From Candidatus Bipolaricaulota bacterium (lineage in GTDB: Bacteria > Bipolaricaulota > Bipolaricaulia > RBG-16-55-9): 9,538 nt of DNA. The stretch is taken from assembly GCA_018609825.1 (NCBI GenBank), contig JAHEOA010000052.1:1-9538 (forward strand), given 5' to 3'. The notes under the pieces are model-generated. The model worked only from the letters and a program-made list of their open reading frames with translations. It was not told the origin of the DNA and did no database searches. Positions 1-6,556 of the stretch are shown one piece after another (position 1 is the stretch's first letter; the number at the start of each line of letters is the position of its first letter). A program made the position numbers and the translations under genes.

Positions 1-1
1 C

Positions 2-1342
2 GAAGGGACGGTGATCCTCGGCATCGGCCGCAACCCCGAGACCACCGACGATGACTATCGGCAACTGGCGCGTGAGGCACTGGCTGAAGGCGGCATCTCC
101 GACGCCGATCTGGAGGCCTGGTGCGACCGCTGCGCCTACTATCAGCCCCTTAGCGATGGAGACGCGAAGGACTACGACGAGTTGCGCAAGCGGATTGAGG
201 CCATCGAAGCGGACCACAAACTGCAGGGCCACCGCGCATTCTATCTCGCCACGCCGCCCAGCGCGTTCGCCCCCACGATCCGCGGGCTCGGCGGTGCCGG
301 ACTCAACGGCGGCGACGGCACGACGGTCCGTCTGGTGGTCGAGAAGCCGTTCGGACATGACTTGGCGTCCGCGCAGGAACTGAATGGCATTGTCCACGAG
401 TACTTTGACGAATCCCAGATCTATCGCATCGATCACTATCTGGGCAAGGAGACGGTACAGAATCTATTGGCGTTCCGCTTCGCCAATCCCGTGTTCGAGT
501 CGCTCTGGAACCGTCATTACGTCGACAACGTCCAGATCACGGTTGCGGAACCGATCGGCGTCGAGGGCCGCGCGGGCTATTACGATGGGGTCGGCGCGCT
601 GCGCGACATGATCCAGAACCACCTGACTCAGATCCTGACCCTCGTCGCCATGGAGGCCCCGGTCTCCATGGGCGCGGACGCTATTCGTGGCGAAAAGGTG
701 AAGGTACTCCAGGCGATTGACCCGCCCGCCCCGGACGAACTGGTGCGCGGCCAGTACGCTCAGGGCACGATGGACGGCGAGACGGTCCCGGGCTACGTCG
801 ACGCCGACGGCGTCCCCGCCGACTCCACAACGGAGACGTTCGCCGCGGTGAAGCTCCACGTCGACAACTGGCGCTGGAAGGACGTGCCGTTCTACCTGCG
901 TACGGGCAAGCGTCTGCCGGACAAGCGGAGCCAAATTGCCGTGTCGTTCCGCGAGCCGCCGGTCTGTCTGTTCCACGATCAGGATCGCTGCCAACTGGAC
1001 TCCAACGTCCTCGTGATCACGCTTCAACCGAACGAGGGCTTCGACCTTCGGTTTCAGGTCAAGACGCCGTTGACGCCGATGGAGCTGGCACCGCAGACGC
1101 TGCGCTTCCGCTACAACGAAGCGTTTGGTGACCTGCCGGATGCCTACGAGACGCTCTTAATGGACGTCCTGCAGGGCGATCAGACGCTGTTCGTGCGCTC
1201 AGATGAGGTCGAGGCGGCCTGGACGCTCTACGAGCCGTTGTTGGAGCGAACGGACGTGGCGACGTATGAACCCGGCACGTGGGGTCCGCCCGAGGCGGAG
1301 GAGCTCCTGGCAAGCGAGGGACGACGATGGAGAGCCCCGTAA
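2..1342 (+). CDS. zwf: glucose-6-phosphate 1-dehydrogenase, 5'-truncated by window edge
   Basis: Oxidises glucose 6-phosphate to 6-phosphoglucono-delta-lactone with NAD(P)+, the entry step of the oxidative pentose phosphate pathway, in the cytosol. The frame is open from base 2 and gives 446 residues. The substrate-binding motif RIDHYLGKE is at residues 142-150, preceded by EKPFGHDL. The catalytic histidine lies in QNHL at residue 207. Its spacing of 62 residues from the His of RIDH matches His178 and His240 of the Leuconostoc enzyme. By that numbering about 33 N-terminal residues, including the GxxGDLxxRK nucleotide motif, lie upstream of the window. The visible sequence begins in the second Rossmann strand (TVILGIGRNPET). 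A GTG at base 11 is therefore an internal codon, not the start. The 3' end overlaps pgl by 16 bases. The family call is secure; NADP versus NAD preference cannot be read because the dinucleotide motif is missing. Confidence 0.97.
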   Translation, partial: EGTVILGIGRNPETTDDDYRQLAREALAEGGISDADLEAWCDRCAYYQPLSDGDAKDYDELRKRIEAIEADHKLQGHRAFYLATPPSAFAPTIRGLGGAGLNGGDGTTVRLVVEKPFGHDLASAQELNGIVHEYFDESQIYRIDHYLGKETVQNLLAFRFANPVFESLWNRHYVDNVQITVAEPIGVEGRAGYYDGVGALRDMIQNHLTQILTLVAMEAPVSMGADAIRGEKVKVLQAIDPPAPDELVRGQYAQGTMDGETVPGYVDADGVPADSTTETFAAVKLHVDNWRWKDVPFYLRTGKRLPDKRSQIAVSFREPPVCLFHDQDRCQLDSNVLVITLQPNEGFDLRFQVKTPLTPMELAPQTLRFRYNEAFGDLPDAYETLLMDVLQGDQTLFVRSDEVEAAWTLYEPLLERTDVATYEPGTWGPPEAEELLASEGRRWRAP

Positions 1343-2100
1343 GCCCCGAAGTCCGCGTCTTTCCCGATCTGAAAGGCCTGAGCCGCGAGGCGGCGCGTGA
1401 GGTCCGTCGGGTCATCGACGATGCTGTGGCGGCCTTCGGGCGCTGCGCGATCTCCCTGGCGGGCGGAAGCACGCCGCGAGGGCTCTATGAGATCCTCGCT
1501 CGCGACCATCGCGAGGGCATCCCCTGGACATACGTCGACGTCTTCTGGGGCGACGAGCGCTGCGTGCCGCCCGACCACGGTGCCAGCAACGTCGGCATGA
1601 CCCGACACGCGCTGCTCGATCAGGTGGACATCCCGGAGGCCAACGTCCACGTTCCGCCCGTGGCGGGCCGCTCGCCCGTCGACGCGGCCTCCGAATACGA
1701 AGCGGAGCTGCGGGCGTTCTTCCGCGATCGAGACGCCGCTCAACAGGGCTGGCCCGCCTTTGATCTGATCCTCCTCGGGATCGGAGGCGACGGGCACACG
1801 GCGTCGCTCTTCCCGGGAAGCGATGCGCTCGACGCGGGCGATCGCTGGGTCGTGGCCTCGCAGGCCCCGCCCGACGCGGAGATTCGCGATCGGATCACGC
1901 TGACGATGCCGGTGCTCAACCGCGCCCGGAACGTCTTCGTCATGACCGCCGGCGCGGCGAAACGGCCTGTCGTGCGAGAGATTTTGGAAACCCCCGAGAC
2001 GGGGGTGCTGCGCTATCCGGCCGCGCAGGTCCACCCGAAGGGCCGGCTCGTCTGGTGGGTGGACCGGGCCGCGATCGGCCTCGAAGGGAGCGCGTCATGA
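1327..2100 (+). CDS. pgl: 6-phosphogluconolactonase (DevB/Pgl type)
   Basis: Hydrolyses 6-phosphogluconolactone, the product of the gene just upstream, to 6-phosphogluconate. The 257-residue protein has the usual length and the glucosamine-6-phosphate isomerase/6PGL fold motifs: LAGGSTP at residues 44-50, WGDER at 74-78 followed by CVPPDH and SN, and [16 protein letters not shown] at 149-164. I chose the ATG at 1327 because GCGAGGGA lies about 5 bases upstream and the protein then begins immediately before the conserved VRVFPD strand. A GTG at 1279 would add 16 low-complexity residues read from inside zwf. The gene starts within the last 16 bases of zwf, and its stop is shared in an ATGA overlap with the GH15 gene, so all three are probably co-transcribed and translationally coupled. 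No signal peptide is present, so the protein is cytosolic. Confidence 0.96.
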   Translation: MESPVSPEVRVFPDLKGLSREAAREVRRVIDDAVAAFGRCAISLAGGSTPRGLYEILARDHREGIPWTYVDVFWGDERCVPPDHGASNVGMTRHALLDQVDIPEANVHVPPVAGRSPVDAASEYEAELRAFFRDRDAAQQGWPAFDLILLGIGGDGHTASLFPGSDALDAGDRWVVASQAPPDAEIRDRITLTMPVLNRARNVFVMTAGAAKRPVVREILETPETGVLRYPAAQVHPKGRLVWWVDRAAIGLEGSAS

Positions 2101-3914
2101 CCGACTCGAGCAACTACAAGAACATCGAGGACTACGGGGTCATCGGCGATCTCCATACGGTCGCGCTCGTCGGCGACCATGGCTCCATCGACTTCATGTG
2201 CTTTCCCCATTTTGATTCGCCCTCGATCTTTGCCGCGCTGTTGGACGCCGAGCAGGGCGGCCGGTTCCGGTTGGCGCCCATGCTGGACAACGCCCGGCAC
2301 AAGCAGATCTATCTGCCGGGGACCAACGTGCTCTTGTCGCGTTTCTTGGCGGAGGATGGCGTGGCTGAAATCTCCGATTTCATGACGGTCGAGGGGAGCG
2401 GGCATCCACATACGCTGGTGCGCCGGGCCAAGACGGTCCGGGGCGAGGTCCGCTTCCGGATGCTGTGCGCCCCGCGGTTCGACTACGCGCGGGCCCATCA
2501 CCGCGTCGAGCGGACCGAGGACGGGGTCGTGTTCGCCTCCGATGGGCCCGACGGCACGCGGCTGCGGCTGCGGGCGTCGGTGCCCATGGACCTTCGGGAC
2601 GGCGACAGCGTGGCCGAGTTCACGCTCGGCGCGGGCGAGACGGCGGCGTTCGTCCTGGAAGAGGCCGCGTCCGATGGGGCCGCCCCCGCCGATCTTTTGA
2701 CGTACGTCGCCAATGCCTTTAAGGAGACCTCCGATTTCTGGCGACGCTGGGTGGCGCAGTCCACCTACGAAGGCCGCTGGCGCGAGACGGTCAACCGCTC
2801 GGCGCTCACGCTCAAGCTCTTAACGTCCGCGCCGCATGGCTCGATTGTGGCCGCGCCCACGTTCGGGTTGCCCGAGCAGGTCGGCGGGGAGCGCAACTGG
2901 GACTATCGCTACACGTGGATCCGTGACGCCTCGTTCACGCTCTATGGATTGATTCGCCTCGGATTCACCGAGGAGGCCTCGGCGTTCATGGGCTGGCTGG
3001 AGGACTGCTGCAGCCGCGTCAATGACGACGGGTCGCTCCAAGTCCTGTACGGCCTCGACGGGCGCCGGGATCTGGACGAGACGGCCCTGTCGCATCTGGA
3101 GGGCTACAAGGGCTCCTCCCCCGTGCGCGTCGGCAACGGGGCGTATGATCAGTTCCAGCTTGACATCTACGGCGAGCTGATGGACTCGGTGTATCTGTTC
3201 AATAAGTACGGGGAGCCGATCCATCACGACCTCTGGGAGAATCTCAGCCGGATGGTCGACTGGGTCTGCGACCACTGGCACTTGGCGGACGAAGGGATCT
3301 GGGAGGTCCGTGGCGGCCGCCAGGAGTTCCTCCACTCGCGCCTGATGTGCTGGGTTGCCGTCGATCGGGCCATTCGCCTCGCCCAGAAGCGCTCGTTCCC
3401 GGCCCCGCTAGAGAAGTGGCATCGGACCCGCGACGCGATCTATCGCGAGATCTTCCAGTCGTTCTGGGATCCCCAGAGGCAGGCGTTTGTGCAGCGCAAG
3501 GGTGCGACGACGCTGGATGCGGCGACGCTGTTGATGCCTCTTGTGAAGTTCATCAGCCCGACGGACCCGCGCTGGCTGTCCACGCTGTCCGCCATCGAGA
3601 CGGACCTGGTGGAGGACTCGCTCGTCTACCGCTATCGGGCCGAAGAGGCCGCCCCGGACGGCCTCACGGGCGAGGAGGGGACGTTCAGCATCTGCTCCTT
3701 CTGGATGGTGGAGTGCATCTCGCGGGGCGGGGATCTCGACAAGGCCCGGTTCTTCTTCGAGAAGATGCTCAGCTACGCCAACCATGTCGGGCTCTATGCC
3801 GAAGAACTCGGCCCCAGCGGCGAGCACTTGGGCAACTTCCCACAGGCGTTCACGCATCTGTCGCTCATCAGCGCCGCCTACGACTTGGACCGGCGCCTCG
3901 CGCAAGACGGATGA
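2097..3914 (+). CDS. glycoside hydrolase family 15 protein (trehalase/glucoamylase-like)
   Basis: Predicted inverting exo-alpha-glucosidase that releases glucose from trehalose or from the non-reducing ends of alpha-glucans. The 605-residue protein has an N-terminal beta-rich domain (about 1-230) beginning [16 protein letters not shown], typical of bacterial and archaeal GH15. An (alpha/alpha)6 catalytic barrel follows. It carries [11 protein letters not shown] at residues 267-277, the probable general acid Glu403 in GIWEVRGG, and the probable general base in YAEELGP (Glu569/Glu570), followed by [10 protein letters not shown]. No signal peptide or membrane segment is seen, so it should act on intracellular substrates. 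The ATG at 2097 overlaps the pgl stop (ATGA) and has GAAGGGAG about 6 bases upstream; a GTG-type start at 2055 lies inside pgl and lacks support. GH15 members of this group include the mycobacterial trehalase as well as glucoamylases, so substrate is uncertain. The otsB gene downstream favours trehalose (inference). Confidence 0.92.
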   Translation: MTDSSNYKNIEDYGVIGDLHTVALVGDHGSIDFMCFPHFDSPSIFAALLDAEQGGRFRLAPMLDNARHKQIYLPGTNVLLSRFLAEDGVAEISDFMTVEGSGHPHTLVRRAKTVRGEVRFRMLCAPRFDYARAHHRVERTEDGVVFASDGPDGTRLRLRASVPMDLRDGDSVAEFTLGAGETAAFVLEEAASDGAAPADLLTYVANAFKETSDFWRRWVAQSTYEGRWRETVNRSALTLKLLTSAPHGSIVAAPTFGLPEQVGGERNWDYRYTWIRDASFTLYGLIRLGFTEEASAFMGWLEDCCSRVNDDGSLQVLYGLDGRRDLDETALSHLEGYKGSSPVRVGNGAYDQFQLDIYGELMDSVYLFNKYGEPIHHDLWENLSRMVDWVCDHWHLADEGIWEVRGGRQEFLHSRLMCWVAVDRAIRLAQKRSFPAPLEKWHRTRDAIYREIFQSFWDPQRQAFVQRKGATTLDAATLLMPLVKFISPTDPRWLSTLSAIETDLVEDSLVYRYRAEEAAPDGLTGEEGTFSICSFWMVECISRGGDLDKARFFFEKMLSYANHVGLYAEELGPSGEHLGNFPQAFTHLSLISAAYDLDRRLAQDG

Positions 3915-4002
3915 TGCCTCGCGAAACCGGGGGACACCCACCAGGGTCGTTCGTCCGACGTTCAACCCATAGATACTCACGATCGCAAAGGAGTGACCGC
4001 AC
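3915..4002 (+). other. 88-base gap between the GH15 gene and the disulfide oxidoreductase
   Basis: This short non-coding gap holds a near-consensus Shine-Dalgarno, AAAGGAGTGA at 3987-3996, about 9 bases before the GTG start at 4003. A weak -10-like GATACT sits at 3972-3977 but has no convincing -35 element 16-18 bases upstream. No strong terminator hairpin is visible; only a 4-bp ACCC/GGGT stem occurs near 3940. The next gene may therefore be read from the zwf operon, from a weak local promoter, or both. Confidence 0.45.
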
Positions 4003-5391
4003 GTGACGACCGAACACTACGACGCCATTGTCATCGGCACGGGCCAGGGCGGCTACCCGCTGGCGCTCACCTGGGCCGGTGCCGGCCGTCAAGTGGCCGT
4101 TATCGAGCGCGGCCCCGTCGGCGGCAGCTGCGTCAACGTCGGCTGCACGCCGACCAAGACGATGGTCGCCAGCGCCCGCGTCGCGCATCTGGCCCAGCGA
4201 GCGAGCGATTACGGCGTCCAGACCGGCTCCATCGAGATCGATTTGCAGAAGATCCGGCAACGCAAGCGCGACATCGTGGCCGACTTCAACGGCGGCAGCC
4301 AGCAGCGCTTTGATAACACCGAGAACCTCGAGCCCGTCTATGGCGAAGCCCGCTTCACGGGCGAGCGGACGATCGAGGTGGCGCTCAGCGACGGCGGCAG
4401 GCGGACGCTGACCGCCGACCAGGTCTTCGTCAACACGGGACTGCGCCCGGCGACGCCGCCCGTGGACGGCATCGAGTCCGTCGAGGCGTTGGACAACGCC
4501 TCGATCATGGAACTCGGCGAGGTCCCCGAGCACCTGATCGTCATGGGCGGCGGCTACGTCGGGTTGGAGTTCGGCCAGATGTTCCGGCGCTTCGGCGCCG
4601 GCGTCACGATCTTCGACCGCGGCGAGCGCTTGCTCAAGCGCGAGGACGCCGACGTCTCCGACGAAGTCGCCCAAATTCTTCGTGATGAGGGGATCGACGT
4701 TCGGCTGGGCACCCAAGCCGAGCGGTTCGCGCCCACTGACGAGGGCGGCGTCGCGGTGACCCTCGCCGGACCGGGCGGCACGGAGACGATCCGGGGAACG
4801 CACTTGCTGAACGCCGCGGGGCGCCAGCCGAACACCGACATGCTCGACCTCGACAGCGCCGGCATCGAGACCGACGGACACGGGTTCGTACAGGTCAACG
4901 ATCGGCTGGAGACGACGGCCCCCGGCGTCTACGCCATCGGCGACGTCAAGGGCGGCCCGGCGTTCACCCACATCTCCTTCGACGACTTCCGAATTCTCAA
5001 TCAGAACCTTATGGACGGCGGCGACGCCAGCATCGAGGGTCGTGTGGTCCCCTACACGGTCTTCATCGACCCGCAGTTGGGCCGGGTCGGTCTCTCCGAG
5101 CGCGAGGCCCGCGAACAGGGGTACAACGCGAGAGTCGCGAAGATCCCCATGGAGCACGTCGCCCGCGCGCTGGAGACCGACGAGACCCGGGGCTTCATGA
5201 AGGCCGTCGTCGACGGCGACACGGACCGAATCCTGGGGGCCGCGATCCTCGGCATCGAGGGCGGCGAGGTCATGGCCGTCCTGCAGACCGCCATGATGGG
5301 CGAACTGCCCTACACGATCATCCGTGATGGGGCGTTTGCGCACCCGACGTTGGCCGAGTCGCTCAACAATCTGTTTTCCGCGATCGAATAG
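4003..5391 (+). CDS. FAD-dependent pyridine nucleotide-disulfide oxidoreductase (dihydrolipoamide dehydrogenase/mercuric reductase-like)
   Basis: A class I flavin disulfide reductase of 462 residues that uses NAD(P)H or NAD+ and a redox-active cysteine pair. The FAD-binding GTGQGG is at residues 12-17. The redox pair is Cys43/Cys48 in GGSCVNVGCTPTK. A second Rossmann motif (MGGGYVGLEFG) binds the nicotinamide nucleotide, then comes the AIGDVKGG flavin motif and a dimerisation domain ending HPTLAE (His447-Glu452), the active-site His-Glu spacing of dihydrolipoamide dehydrogenase. There is no N-terminal metal-binding domain, no C-terminal Cys-Cys pair, and the His is kept where true MerA has Tyr, so a mercuric reductase role is unlikely. 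No 2-oxoacid dehydrogenase genes lie nearby, so a dihydrolipoamide role is also unproven. The GTG start is fixed by AAAGGAGTGA 9 bases upstream. The gene converges on wrbA. The family is certain; the physiological disulfide substrate is unknown. Confidence 0.9.
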   Translation: MTTEHYDAIVIGTGQGGYPLALTWAGAGRQVAVIERGPVGGSCVNVGCTPTKTMVASARVAHLAQRASDYGVQTGSIEIDLQKIRQRKRDIVADFNGGSQQRFDNTENLEPVYGEARFTGERTIEVALSDGGRRTLTADQVFVNTGLRPATPPVDGIESVEALDNASIMELGEVPEHLIVMGGGYVGLEFGQMFRRFGAGVTIFDRGERLLKREDADVSDEVAQILRDEGIDVRLGTQAERFAPTDEGGVAVTLAGPGGTETIRGTHLLNAAGRQPNTDMLDLDSAGIETDGHGFVQVNDRLETTAPGVYAIGDVKGGPAFTHISFDDFRILNQNLMDGGDASIEGRVVPYTVFIDPQLGRVGLSEREAREQGYNARVAKIPMEHVARALETDETRGFMKAVVDGDTDRILGAAILGIEGGEVMAVLQTAMMGELPYTIIRDGAFAHPTLAESLNNLFSAIE

Positions 5392-5420
5392 TTTCCGCCG
5401 TCGTTTGTGACGGAAGGCAC

Positions 5421-5461
5421 CGGCGGTCGGGCGCTTTGGCTTTGGACAGGCCCGACCGCCG
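5421..5461. terminator. 12-bp perfect hairpin between convergent genes, probable bidirectional terminator
   Basis: CGGCGGTCGGGC (5421-5432) is exactly complementary to GCCCGACCGCCG (5450-5461), with a 17-base loop. It lies in the 82-base gap between the convergent oxidoreductase and wrbA stop codons, where a shared terminator is expected. Neither strand has a clear U tract after the stem, so it may be an imperfect intrinsic terminator or mainly a 3'-end-protecting structure. A smaller hairpin, CCGTC/GACGG (5398-5402 and 5409-5413), sits just before it. The 11-base sequence CCGCCGTCGTT occurs at both 5395-5405 and 5456-5466, so the left arm could pair with either copy. Confidence 0.7.
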
Positions 5462-5473
5462 TCGTTGCGGGGC

Positions 5474-6097
5474 TCAGCCCTGCCCTGCCTTGAGCTGGGC
5501 GGCGACGCGGGCCGTCCGTTCACCCTGCGTTCGGGCGATCTCCAGCTCGTTCTCCGAGGGCTGGCGCGAGCCGTCGCCGGCCAGCGTCGAGGCCCCATAC
5601 GGCGTGCCGCCGGTGATTTGGTCCATCGTCATGAGTCGCTGTTCGGAATAGGGCACGCCGAGGACGATCATGCCGTGGTGCAACAGCGTCGTGTGGACGC
5701 TCGTGATCGTCGTTTCCTGGCCGCCGTGTTGGGTCCCCGTCGACGTGAAGACGCTGGCCACCTTGCCGATCAGCTCGCCACCGAACCACTGCGAGCCCGT
5801 CTGATCGAAAAAGTTGCGCATCTGAGCCGCCATGTTGCCGAAGCGGGTGGGCGTGCCGAACACGAGCGCGTCGGCCTCGCTCAGTTGCGACGGCTCGATG
5901 GTCGGGATGTCATTGAATGCCTCGCGCGCCGCCTTGGCCCCGGACCCTTCGAGCGCCTCGTCGGGCACGAGCTCGGGAACTTGGAACAGCTGGACGTCGG
6001 CGCCCTCGACGCGGCGGGCGCCCTCGGCGATCGCCTCGGCCATCCGGTAGATGTGGCCGTACATGCTGTAGAAGACGACTTGGACGTTGACGGACAT
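5474..6097 (-). CDS. wrbA: NAD(P)H:quinone oxidoreductase, WrbA family flavoprotein
   Basis: An FMN-containing enzyme that reduces quinones by two electrons, avoiding semiquinone radicals; it is cytosolic and tetrameric in characterised relatives. The 207-residue protein matches the usual length of about 200. It has the flavodoxin phosphate-binding loop [12 protein letters not shown] (10-21), the WrbA signature [20 protein letters not shown] (81-100), [12 protein letters not shown] (119-130), HHGM (140-143) and the C-terminal GGTPYG...[12 protein letters not shown] segment. I start it at the ATG at 6097 because GAGGTG (plus-strand CACCTC, 6105-6110) lies 7 bases upstream. The ATG at 6103 is too close to that site, and the frame continues upstream to 6199 only in unrelated sequence. 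The gene faces the disulfide oxidoreductase tail to tail and is divergent from the acyl-CoA synthetase. Confidence 0.96.
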   Translation of the reverse strand: MSVNVQVVFYSMYGHIYRMAEAIAEGARRVEGADVQLFQVPELVPDEALEGSGAKAAREAFNDIPTIEPSQLSEADALVFGTPTRFGNMAAQMRNFFDQTGSQWFGGELIGKVASVFTSTGTQHGGQETTITSVHTTLLHHGMIVLGVPYSEQRLMTMDQITGGTPYGASTLAGDGSRQPSENELEIARTQGERTARVAAQLKAGQG

Positions 6098-6121
6098 GGA
6101 CATGCACCTCGTCATTGCGAA

Positions 6122-6153
6122 GTTATACTCGACGCTCTCGTTCGACGCGTCAA
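6122..6153 (-). promoter_or_regulatory. candidate wrbA promoter
   Basis: Reading the minus strand, TTGACG (plus 6148-6153) is followed 20 bases later by TATAAC (plus 6122-6127), which lies 24 bases before the wrbA start. Both hexamers are good sigma-70-type matches, but the 20-base spacer is longer than the usual 16-18. Either the -10 is shifted a base or two, or the match is partly fortuitous. It is one of the few A/T-rich patches in the region. Confidence 0.35.
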
Positions 6154-6216
6154 GTGCGGTGTTCCGCACGATGGAACAGGGCGTGAAACCACGCTGCAAG
6201 CCGGCTGACGCCTTGC
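6154..6216. repeat. three small consecutive hairpins
   Basis: Three perfect short stems follow one another: GTGCGG-TGTT-CCGCAC (6154-6169, 6 bp), GCGTG-AAAC-CACGC (6181-6194, 5 bp) and GCAAG/CTTGC (6196-6200 with 6212-6216, 5 bp, 11-base loop). With the 12-bp hairpin that follows they form a series of four stem-loops in about 107 bases. The first overlaps the upstream edge of the candidate wrbA -35, so an operator or an RNA role is possible. Individually, stems this short are weak evidence in G+C-rich DNA. Confidence 0.4.
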
Positions 6217-6297
6217 CGAGAGGGGGCGAGGGGACGGCTCGGGGTGGACCGTCCCCTCGCGGTCGTCGGGGGCTTCAGGCACGGGCGTTGAAACCGC
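6179..6297. repeat. imperfect direct repeat flanking the 12-bp hairpin
   Basis: GGGCGTGAAACCAC (6179-6192) recurs as GGGCGTTGAAACCGC (6283-6297), with one inserted T and one A/G change. The copies lie 104 bases apart on either side of the 6226-6260 hairpin. The first copy contains the GCGTG/CACGC stem, which is lost in the second. Only two copies exist, so this is not an array. Two binding sites for one regulator would be a reasonable reading, but chance is not excluded. Confidence 0.35.
6226..6260. repeat. 12-bp perfect inverted repeat in the divergent region
   Basis: GCGAGGGGACGG (6226-6237) and CCGTCCCCTCGC (6249-6260) are exactly complementary around an 11-base loop. This is as strong as the terminator hairpin at 5421-5461, yet here no gene ends on either strand nearby, and no U tract follows in either direction. 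It could end an unrecognised small RNA, form part of a wrbA leader if transcription starts further upstream, or be a protein-binding site. Confidence 0.7.
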
Positions 6298-6328
6298 TTG
6301 AGCGTAGATCCACTCGGCCGGGGTCGCC

Positions 6329-6344
6329 TGTAAGCCCTCTTACA
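6329..6344. promoter_or_regulatory. palindromic operator-like site TGTAAG-N4-CTTACA
   Basis: TGTAAG (6329-6334), spacer CCCT, and CTTACA (6339-6344) form a perfect 6+6 dyad that is A/T-rich in G+C-rich surroundings. This is the form expected for a dimeric helix-turn-helix regulator. It lies about 70 bases upstream of the candidate synthetase -35 and about 175 bases upstream of the candidate wrbA -35, so it could serve either gene. No regulator gene lies in the window, and I do not recognise the site as that of a named family. Confidence 0.4.
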
Positions 6345-6363
6345 AACGATTCCGGGCGCTTTG

Positions 6364-6414
6364 CTGACGGCATGGTATTCGCGCTCCACCGTGCCGTCTG
6401 GGCCGCACCGTCAG
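6364..6414 (+). repeat. overlapping, mutually exclusive stems
   Basis: GACGGCATGG (6366-6375) pairs with CCGTGCCGTC (6389-6398) over 10 bp with one G-U, around a 13-base loop. The same left arm, as CTGACGG (6364-6370), is also perfectly complementary to CCGTCAG (6408-6414). The two pairings exclude each other. The last arm abuts the candidate -35 at 6415, so on the plus strand this DNA would be upstream of the likely transcript, and an RNA role requires a start further upstream or transcription of the minus strand. Confidence 0.35.
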
Positions 6415-6444
6415 TTGCCAACCGTCGGACCCATTTGATACAAG
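6415..6444 (+). promoter_or_regulatory. candidate promoter for the acyl-CoA synthetase operon
   Basis: TTGCCA (6415-6420) matches five of six bases of the -35 consensus. After 18 bases comes TACAAG (6439-6444), four of six for a -10, preceded by an extended -10 TG at 6436-6437. Transcription would start near 6450-6452, giving a leader of about 105 bases before the synthetase ATG at 6557. This is the best plus-strand promoter I can find in the region. Confidence 0.4.
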
Positions 6445-6451
6445 GCCCTCG

Positions 6452-6524
6452 GCAGTCGCTGTCGACGCGCATGGGCCCGAGCTGTCTCCCGTCGGACGGG
6501 GATGGGGCAGGCCGACAGCGCTGC
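6452..6524 (+). promoter_or_regulatory. structured 5' leader of the acyl-CoA synthetase mRNA
   Basis: GCAG-T-CGCTGTCG (6452-6464) pairs with CGACAGCGCTGC (6513-6524) to give a 12-bp stem with one bulged U. It encloses an inner CCCGT-CGG-ACGGG hairpin (6488-6500). The stem begins where the candidate promoter at 6415-6444 would start transcription and ends 20 bases before the GAGGT ribosome-binding site. This placement suits a cis-acting leader or an mRNA-stabilising 5' structure. It does not match any riboswitch class I can recall, and I see no terminator or sequestered ribosome-binding site that would show how it works. Confidence 0.4.
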
Positions 6525-6556
6525 GGTGAACTCTGCCCGAAAGCGAGGTCGGTGCG

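Larger units (their letters stand above)
6098..6556. other. 459-base divergent intergenic region with many inverted repeats
   Basis: The region separates wrbA (minus) from the acyl-CoA synthetase (plus). I find no convincing gene in it. Its content, in order, is the wrbA ribosome-binding site and promoter, four consecutive hairpins (6154-6260), a 14-15-base imperfect direct repeat, a TGTAAG/CTTACA palindrome, a pair of mutually exclusive stems (6364-6414), a candidate promoter (6415-6444), and a foldable leader (6452-6524). Last comes the synthetase ribosome-binding site GAGGT at 6545-6549. In this compact genome segment such length and structure suggest regulation or a non-coding RNA. Confidence 0.6.

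Noticed and set aside
11..1342. GTG at base 11 as the start of zwf
   Set aside because: The frame is open to base 2, and the sequence there already lies inside the Rossmann fold. The essential N-terminal nucleotide motif is missing, so the gene starts upstream of the window.
4003..5391. True mercuric reductase (merA)
   Set aside because: No metal-binding N-terminal domain, no C-terminal Cys pair, His in place of the MerA Tyr, and no mer genes alongside.
3868..5598. 576-codon minus-strand open frame antisense to the disulfide oxidoreductase
   Set aside because: It is a G+C-driven mirror frame: its translation is low-complexity and Val/Asp/Arg-rich with no family motif, and it lies opposite a well-supported flavoprotein.
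6098..6199. N-terminal extension of wrbA to 6199
   Set aside because: The extra residues are unlike WrbA, run through the promoter-like sequence, and the Shine-Dalgarno GAGGTG is placed for the ATG at 6097.
6283..6297. CRISPR-like repeat ending (GTTGAAACC)
   Set aside because: Only two imperfect copies 104 bases apart, with no regular spacers and no cas genes.
6310..6319. tRNA D-arm-like GGCCGAGTGG on the minus strand
   Set aside because: No anticodon arm, no proper T-arm and no acceptor stem at tRNA distances.
6150..6389. 79-codon minus-strand frame in the divergent region
   Set aside because: GTG start without a Shine-Dalgarno, basic low-complexity translation, and it crosses several inverted repeats and the candidate wrbA -35 edge.
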